Below, piece after piece: positions 59,392 to 64,000 of a stretch of 64,000 nucleotides of DNA. The number at the start of each line of letters is the position of its first letter. The first letter of the stretch is position 1. The DNA lies in assembly GCA_001460835.1 (NCBI GenBank), contig CYKH01002252.1, forward strand, positions 91,830 through 155,829, written 5' to 3'. The translations under genes and the position numbers were made by a program. The notes under the pieces were generated by a model. It worked only from the letters and a program-made list of their open reading frames with translations. It did not search any database and had not been told where the DNA came from. The DNA comes from Bodo saltans. Lineage: Eukaryota > Euglenozoa > Kinetoplastea > Eubodonida > Bodonidae.

Positions 59392-60028
59392 ATTTGAATT
59401 TGATTGCCCTTGGCTGATACCTTTCTCCACTCTTAGATGACGCACCCCTTCGATGATGTGTTTTGTTGTGAAATTTGCTGACTGCACACCGAATCTGCTG
59501 CTCATTGTGAAAACTCTATGCTCATGAATTTGCCAACCGCAATGCCTCCGTTATGGCAGAATCATATGCTGTCAAATCAAAGTGGGATTGTTTACTTTCC
59601 TTAGGGTTGCTTCTTTTCTTGTCGGTTTGATTAACACTCAAGAAGTCGATTTCAAACCCAGAATGTGTTTCATTTTCATTCCCTTGTCACGAGTCATAAA
59701 GAAGTCGTCAGCAACACACACACCGTTGCTCGAGTGCATGTTCACTCTTGTTGATACCGCAATGTTTTCACCCCCTCCATTGATTGCGTTGTTTGTTTCT
59801 GCTGTTTTTTTTTGTAGTTCTCGATGAAACTCTCTCAATGGTTTTTTTGATGTGCGATTAGTTTGGGTTTTTTCCCAGTGGGCTCAACGACGAGGGATGC
59901 CTGAATTTCCCATTGCACTACGCACCGTCGTGGTTAACTTTCACTCAAAACATGACATACGTCCCTCTTTCTTTTTTTTTACTGAACTGCAGAAAAGATA
60001 CTCCGTACAACGACAGCATCGTCCTTTC
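59392..60028 (+). other. Long spacer, no gene seen, with trans-splice acceptor at its end
   Basis: Mostly AT-rich and pyrimidine-rich sequence. The end (59961-59992) is a strong pyrimidine tract including about T9, with AG at 59991-59992, 37 bases before the next ATG. I find no RNA gene or conserved frame. Confidence 0.45.
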
Positions 60029-60430
60029 ATGGCAGTCGGTGTTTGCCAGAAGAAGAGTGCTTCTCAGCTGAGGACCACCGTAAAGAAACCTCTCGCTGAA
60101 AAAGTTCACCCACTGTTGCGCCTTCTGCATATGATGCTTGCTGAGGCGCAACGATACCATCGTGTCACATTACGATCCAATGAATCTTTCTCGTCACTTC
60201 ATCAGCAGCTCGATTTTCTTTGGGTTGAATGTGGGGGTGAAGCACTAGAGAAGTATGAGTTTCTTCGCAACCGATTGTCCCTCGTGTACTTGTGGAAGGA
60301 CAGTTCCTCGGGGGAGTGTTTTTCCCGCTGCCTGATGAATCCTCCGACTCATTTAACAAGCAAATTTCATTGTACTCGTCAAATGTTGCTTGCTCAATTA
60401 AAGACGGGGGACCTTTTCGTTGAACAATAA
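60029..60430 (+). CDS. Tandem small-protein family, member B (unrecognised)
   Basis: This 133-residue protein has the same core as member A: HPLLRLLHMMLAEAQRYH, a QLDFLW block, EKYEFLRNRLSLVYLWK, RCLMNPPTHL and GDLFV. The ATG at 60029 follows the acceptor AG at 59991. The N-terminal 25 residues differ from the other members. No function is recognised. Confidence 0.7.
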   Translation: MAVGVCQKKSASQLRTTVKKPLAEKVHPLLRLLHMMLAEAQRYHRVTLRSNESFSSLHQQLDFLWVECGGEALEKYEFLRNRLSLVYLWKDSSSGECFSRCLMNPPTHLTSKFHCTRQMLLAQLKTGDLFVEQ

Positions 60431-61387
60431 CGCATTGCAGTTGCCCGATGAGTTAAGCTCAAAATCAGTGTGACTGCTAGCTGTTCTTCACAGCTTGAGA
60501 TCGAACCTTTCAGCAGCGTGAAGAAAAAAAAAGAAGGAAAAAACGCGGTATTTTGAAATAATTGGGGTCATGGACCTCGAAGAAAAAGAGAGCGAAATGT
60601 GAGCAAACTTCTTGTCGCTGCTGTTTCGCGTAGCGACCCGCGGAGAACAGCGGAAAATAATGTGCTACTTCCCAAGAGCCCCCACTGCTATTTCTTTTTC
60701 TCGCGAGAGCGAACGCGTCATCCCGACGTGGTTCGTGCCTCTGGATTTTCCTGCTAGTCAGGATATATTTTTTGTTTCTCTTTCTGCTTGTATGGGAATT
60801 GCTCCAACTTGAGAATCGTGCCATAGTGCAATATCGCACTTTGCGCAATACAATTCAAAACCGTCCCCCCTTTTCAGCTTACTGCCTATCCCATCTCATT
60901 TTCTCTTTATTACGTTGTTCGTTTTTGATTTGGTTTCCTTTTGTTTTTTGTTTTTTGCTTTTTGGGAAGTGAAATTTCAATTCAAATCTGAAGTTCAAAG
61001 TATGTTTTTTGTTGTGTTTGTTTGCTTGTGATAGCGAACTGTTCAAGTTTGCGCGAGTCGCTGTTGTTGTTGATGATTCCCATTGAAGCACTCCTAAGCG
61101 CCCCTTCCTTTGTTGACGCTTTTATTTTTTGAGTAAGAAAAATACCTGTGTGATGTGTATGACACCTTAGCCTTTGCCGCTGTGAGTGATGAGGCTGCGA
61201 AACGAGTATATTTTGGTTAGAGGTTTTTGCCTGCATTATGAGGGCATGTTGTCTCGCGTGCAGCGTAAAAATACAGGGCGTCCTCCTGCAACCAGAAAAT
61301 AATATTGTTTTGGCACGTTACGTGGTACTCTCATTGTTCTTGTGCTTGTATGATTGCATCGTATTTTTGCAGTTTCAAAGACTTATT
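60431..61387 (+). other. 957-bp spacer, no gene seen
   Basis: Non-coding by eye: A- and T-runs and short open stretches without ATG-led frames of natural composition. The last part has a pyrimidine run and TTTTTGCAG at 61364-61372, 16 bases before the ATG at 61388, as splice acceptor. It is far longer than the usual spacer in this window. Confidence 0.45.
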
Positions 61388-61810
61388 ATGGCAGGCCCGA
61401 CAAAGACATCGTCTGCTGGCGTTGAGTTTTCTCCTTGTTGTCAGGACTCAACAGGGCAAGCTTGTCATCCCCTTCTCCATCTCCTGCGCATGCTGCTAGT
61501 GGAGGCAATGCGCCAGAAGAAAATCCAGTGCAGCGGCAGCACGGAGTCGTACTTGAACCTTCTGTATCAGCTTGATTTCCTCTGGGGCCACCTCAAGGGT
61601 GAAGCGATCGAGAAGTACGAATTTCTGCGCAACCGACTATCGTTGGTGTACCTGTGGAAGAGCGAGGACTTTCTGGGAAATGACAACTTCACTCGATGCA
61701 TCATGAACCCGCCCCTGCACATGGCCGATGTCTTCCGCGATAAGCGCATGCGCCTGCTGAGTACTCTACGTCCAGACAAGTTGTTTGTCGACGCAAGCAG
61801 CACCCATTAA
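61388..61810 (+). CDS. Tandem small-protein family, member C (unrecognised)
   Basis: This protein has 140 residues. A short Ser/Thr/Gly N-terminus is followed by the family core HPLLHLLRMLLVEAMRQ, LYQLDFLW, EKYEFLRNRLSLVYLW, RCIMNPPLHM and L..LRPDKLFVDA. Its core DNA (61466-61796) is almost identical to member D. No function is recognised. Confidence 0.75.
   Translation: MAGPTKTSSAGVEFSPCCQDSTGQACHPLLHLLRMLLVEAMRQKKIQCSGSTESYLNLLYQLDFLWGHLKGEAIEKYEFLRNRLSLVYLWKSEDFLGNDNFTRCIMNPPLHMADVFRDKRMRLLSTLRPDKLFVDASSTH
61466..61796 (+). repeat. 331-bp near-identical block shared by members C and D (copy 1)
   Basis: 61466-61796 matches 62509-62839 base for base except four positions (one changes Lys to Glu, three are silent). 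Sequence on both sides is unrelated at the DNA level. The pattern suggests gene conversion limited to the coding core. Confidence 0.9.
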
Positions 61811-62433
61811 GATATTGTCTGTTGACGGTGCACCACTCTCACTGAGTTTGTTTGAAGCCTGGATTGCTTCTTAACCCAGGCTTCGTGTAGAACATCGCGA
61901 GCACGAGGTTTGCATAGAAATATGTCACCTCTCAAACTTACAAACGTTCGTTCTTTTGTAATGGATTATGTCTCCCCCTTGTGATTTTCAACGTCCCTCC
62001 ACATTAATTTCCAAGCAGCACTTTGAAGAAAAAAACCGTCACATTGAGATTTTCTCGTTTTGTCACGATCACACCAGGGAATTGTCGCTCTTGGACACAC
62101 TTTCCCCGTTTTTCCCCCTTTCTGCCGTGGAGTGATTTCAATACATTGGCTCAATACCGAATGAAGGTTCATTCGTTGAAACAATTCATCGTTCCCATTA
62201 CGTAACTCTGTTCCCCCTCATCCACTTTTGTTTTCAAGTTTTCGTCTGCACGTTGCCACCCAAGCAGCGCGCAACGTTACTTTTGCAAATTGTTTGTTTG
62301 TTTTTTTCCAGTCGAAGCCTTGAACCCTTCATCTAATCTCTCAGTTGTATCTTTGACTTTTGTTCCGTGTTGTCTCTGGAAATTGATGGGCAGGAGAAAA
62401 TCAGCGCCACACATCTCTTCTAACAGCCCAACC
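61811..62433 (+). other. Spacer with a 9-bp hairpin, no gene seen
   Basis: The arms 61854-61862 and 61876-61884 form a perfect 9-bp stem around a 13-base loop, 44 bases after the stop of member C. The remainder is AT-rich leader and 3'UTR-like sequence. The region just before 62434 has a pyrimidine run and AG at about 62392-62393. Confidence 0.45.
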
Positions 62434-62853
62434 ATGACAGGCTTCAAGTCGTCTCCTGCTGCTGCTGAGATTTGTCCTAACAACCGTCAGCACCCTTCAG
62501 AGTCCTACCATCCCCTTCTCCACCTCCTGCGCATGCTGCTAGTGGAGGCAATGCGCCAGAAGAAAATCCAGTGCAGCGGCAGCACGGAGTCGTACTTGAA
62601 CCTTCTGTATCAACTTGATTTCCTCTGGGGCCACCTCGAGGGTGAAGCGATCGAGAAGTATGAATTTCTGCGCAACCGACTATCGTTGGTGTACCTGTGG
62701 AAGAGCGAGGACTTTCTGGGAAATGACAACTTCACTCGATGCATCATGAACCCGCCCCTGCACATGGCCGATGTCTTCCGCGATAAGCGCATGCGCCTGC
62801 TGAGTACTCTACGTCCAGACAAGTTGTTTGTCGACGCAATTGACATCTTGTAA
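62434..62853 (+). CDS. Tandem small-protein family, member D (unrecognised)
   Basis: This protein has 139 residues. It shares the core of member C with one amino-acid difference in 110 aligned residues, but has its own N-terminus (MTGFKSSPAAAE) and last residues (IDIL). The start aligns with member C; an in-frame ATG 16 codons upstream is possible. No function is recognised. Confidence 0.7.
   Translation: MTGFKSSPAAAEICPNNRQHPSESYHPLLHLLRMLLVEAMRQKKIQCSGSTESYLNLLYQLDFLWGHLEGEAIEKYEFLRNRLSLVYLWKSEDFLGNDNFTRCIMNPPLHMADVFRDKRMRLLSTLRPDKLFVDAIDIL
62509..62839 (+). repeat. 331-bp near-identical block shared by members C and D (copy 2)
   Basis: Second copy of the block at 61466-61796, four mismatches in 331 bases. 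Confidence 0.9.
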
Positions 62854-63230
62854 TGCGCATCCAACGACCAGCCCAAGGTCTAAGAGCTGTGCGCGCAGCA
62901 TCGCTCATGAAGCGAAGTTTCTTGTTTTTCTGGATGTTGTGATTCTCTTCTCTCTTGTTTTCCAGATGTGTTCCCTTCATCTCGCCCCCTCGCACCGTGG
63001 TATTAAATTTAGTTCTTTTTTTTTTGCTGAGCGTTCTTGAAACAGGGACCCTGTCAACAGCAAGCGTGTAGTAACCTACGCAGATTGATGAAATTATTTT
63101 TTGTCAATAATCGGAAGGTGGTGTATCAAGACGATGGAGGCACTCAGAGGCCTCATAACATTATCGTACCATCTTGCCGCCATTTACCCCCCACTCCCCT
63201 CTTTTTGGTGCACAAATATCAAAACCCGTT

Positions 63231-63315
63231 GTGAGGTGAATTGAGTCTTGATTGGTTCTTTTTTTTTTTGTTTCCTTGGCGCCACGACGCGCCACGCCGC
63301 ACGTTAGTTCTCTGG
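63231..63315 (+). repeat. 85-bp direct repeat, copy 1
   Basis: 63231-63315 and 63497-63583 match from GTGAGGTGAA to TTCTCTGG with one substitution and two extra Ts in a T-run in the second copy. The period is 266 bp. The repeat contains a GGCGCCACGACG GC-rich core in otherwise AT-rich DNA. Confidence 0.9.
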
Positions 63316-63496
63316 TTTTTTTTTTTTTCTTAAGGCACACCAATGTGTCACAGATACATTTCCCTACCCCCACACATCATCAGTTGAGATCTTCAGTACA
63401 AACACACTCACCCTCCATACCAAGTGTTGACATATGTTTATCGCACTGCTCAGCGCGCTGCCCTTCCCTTTGGTACGCGCATGAATAAAAGAGTTT

Positions 63497-63583
63497 GTGA
63501 GGTGAATTGAGTCTTGATTGGTTCTTTTTTTTTTTTTGTTTCCTTGGCGCCACGACGCACCACGCCGCACGTTAGTTCTCTGG
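63497..63583 (+). repeat. 85-bp direct repeat, copy 2
   Basis: Second copy of the repeat at 63231-63315. Confidence 0.9.
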
Positions 63584-64000
63584 CTCGAACAAGAAAATTA
63601 GTTGCTGATGCCCTGCGAGAAAGGGAGAATTAGGTACTTTTCAGTGGTCGACTTACGAGGGTTTCAATCTTGAGAAGAAACTAGGTACTTTTTCAATCGG
63701 CCTGTATTGTACTGCGACTGATTTGTTTGTTTTCCAGTTGGTTCGCCTCGTCGCGTTGGAGTACTCCCGCTACCATTTCTTTTTCTTTATTTTTCGTTTG
63801 TTTGTTTTGACCCGTGTTGCATTGCGATCGTTGTTAAAGCGATCACTGCAGCGTAACGATGGTTGCCTTTTATCCCTCTATTATCCCAAATAGATAGGGG
63901 CTTGGCAATTTGTAAATGTGTGAATCTGAAAAAGAAGAAAGGATCAGATGAATGTTTCAAAAGTGTTCCATTTCGTGAGAATCGTGAACATAAAAAAATG

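Larger units (their letters stand above)
62854..64000 (+). other. Gene-poor end of the window
   Basis: 1.1 kb without a supportable gene. It contains two direct repeats (below), long T- and CT-runs, and a second short motif pair (TAGGTACTTTT at about 63631 and 63683). The final three bases are ATG, which might be the start of the next gene but cannot be judged. Confidence 0.5.

Noticed and set aside
63541-63600. Possible minus-strand tRNA T-loop (GTTCGAG)
   Set aside because: No matching acceptor stem, D-arm or anticodon arm could be placed around it.

Overview
The window looks like a piece of a kinetoplastid nuclear genome, most likely a free-living bodonid such as Bodo saltans. This is inferred, not proven. 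The evidence is that about 32 intronless genes all lie on the + strand, separated by short (100-300 bp) spacers. Most spacers end in a polypyrimidine tract followed by AG shortly before the ATG, as expected for polycistronic transcription with spliced-leader trans-splicing. All three standard stop codons are used as terminators, so the code is standard. The gene content is eukaryotic and flagellate: CFAP46, kinesins, EMC1, RPA1, RUVBL1, a GRIP golgin and a PP2A-family phosphatase. There are no bacterial ribosome-binding sites, no insertion sequences and no CRISPR arrays.

Layout. 0-15.5 kb: GRIP golgin, a coiled-coil protein with paired CxxC motifs, a Mic60/mitofilin-like protein, the very large central-pair protein CFAP46, and a polytopic MLO-like membrane protein split by a frameshift. 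15.7-27 kb: PX sorting nexin, an alpha/beta-hydrolase fold that has lost its catalytic serine, EMC1, a disordered protein, replication protein A large subunit, and a ZCCHC10-like zinc-knuckle protein. 27-38 kb: a FAM20/four-jointed-like secretory kinase, a broken coiled-coil gene, a PP4/PP6-like phosphatase, a POLD3-like polymerase delta subunit, an FkbM-type methyltransferase and a GT10 fucosyltransferase (both type II membrane proteins), and a small LYR-like protein. 38-50 kb: a TPR-like gene crossing a 300-N assembly gap, a LAMTOR4-like protein, an FHA+BRCT (MDC1-like) protein, a kinesin, an armadillo-like (possibly WAPL) protein and a PlsC-type acyltransferase. 50-58.8 kb: a composite kinesin carrying PH-like, degenerate inositol-5-phosphatase, C2-like and dysferlin-type domains, interrupted by a 128-bp tandem duplication; then DCN1, RUVBL1 and a SET-domain methyltransferase. 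58.8-64 kb: an array of four paralogous small genes of unknown function with unusually long spacers, ending in a gene-poor stretch with an 85-bp direct repeat.

As usual for kinetoplastid directional clusters, neighbours mostly do not share a pathway. Three loose themes recur: genome maintenance (RPA1, POLD3-like, MDC1-like, RUVBL1, possible WAPL), the secretory pathway (GRIP golgin, EMC1, FAM20-like kinase, GT10, FkbM, sorting nexin), and the cytoskeleton/flagellum (CFAP46, two kinesins). Three loci are disrupted (about 14.67, 29.3 and 53.2 kb). Two of these disruptions are short direct duplications, and the pattern of silent differences at 53.2 kb raises the possibility that two alleles were joined by the assembler.
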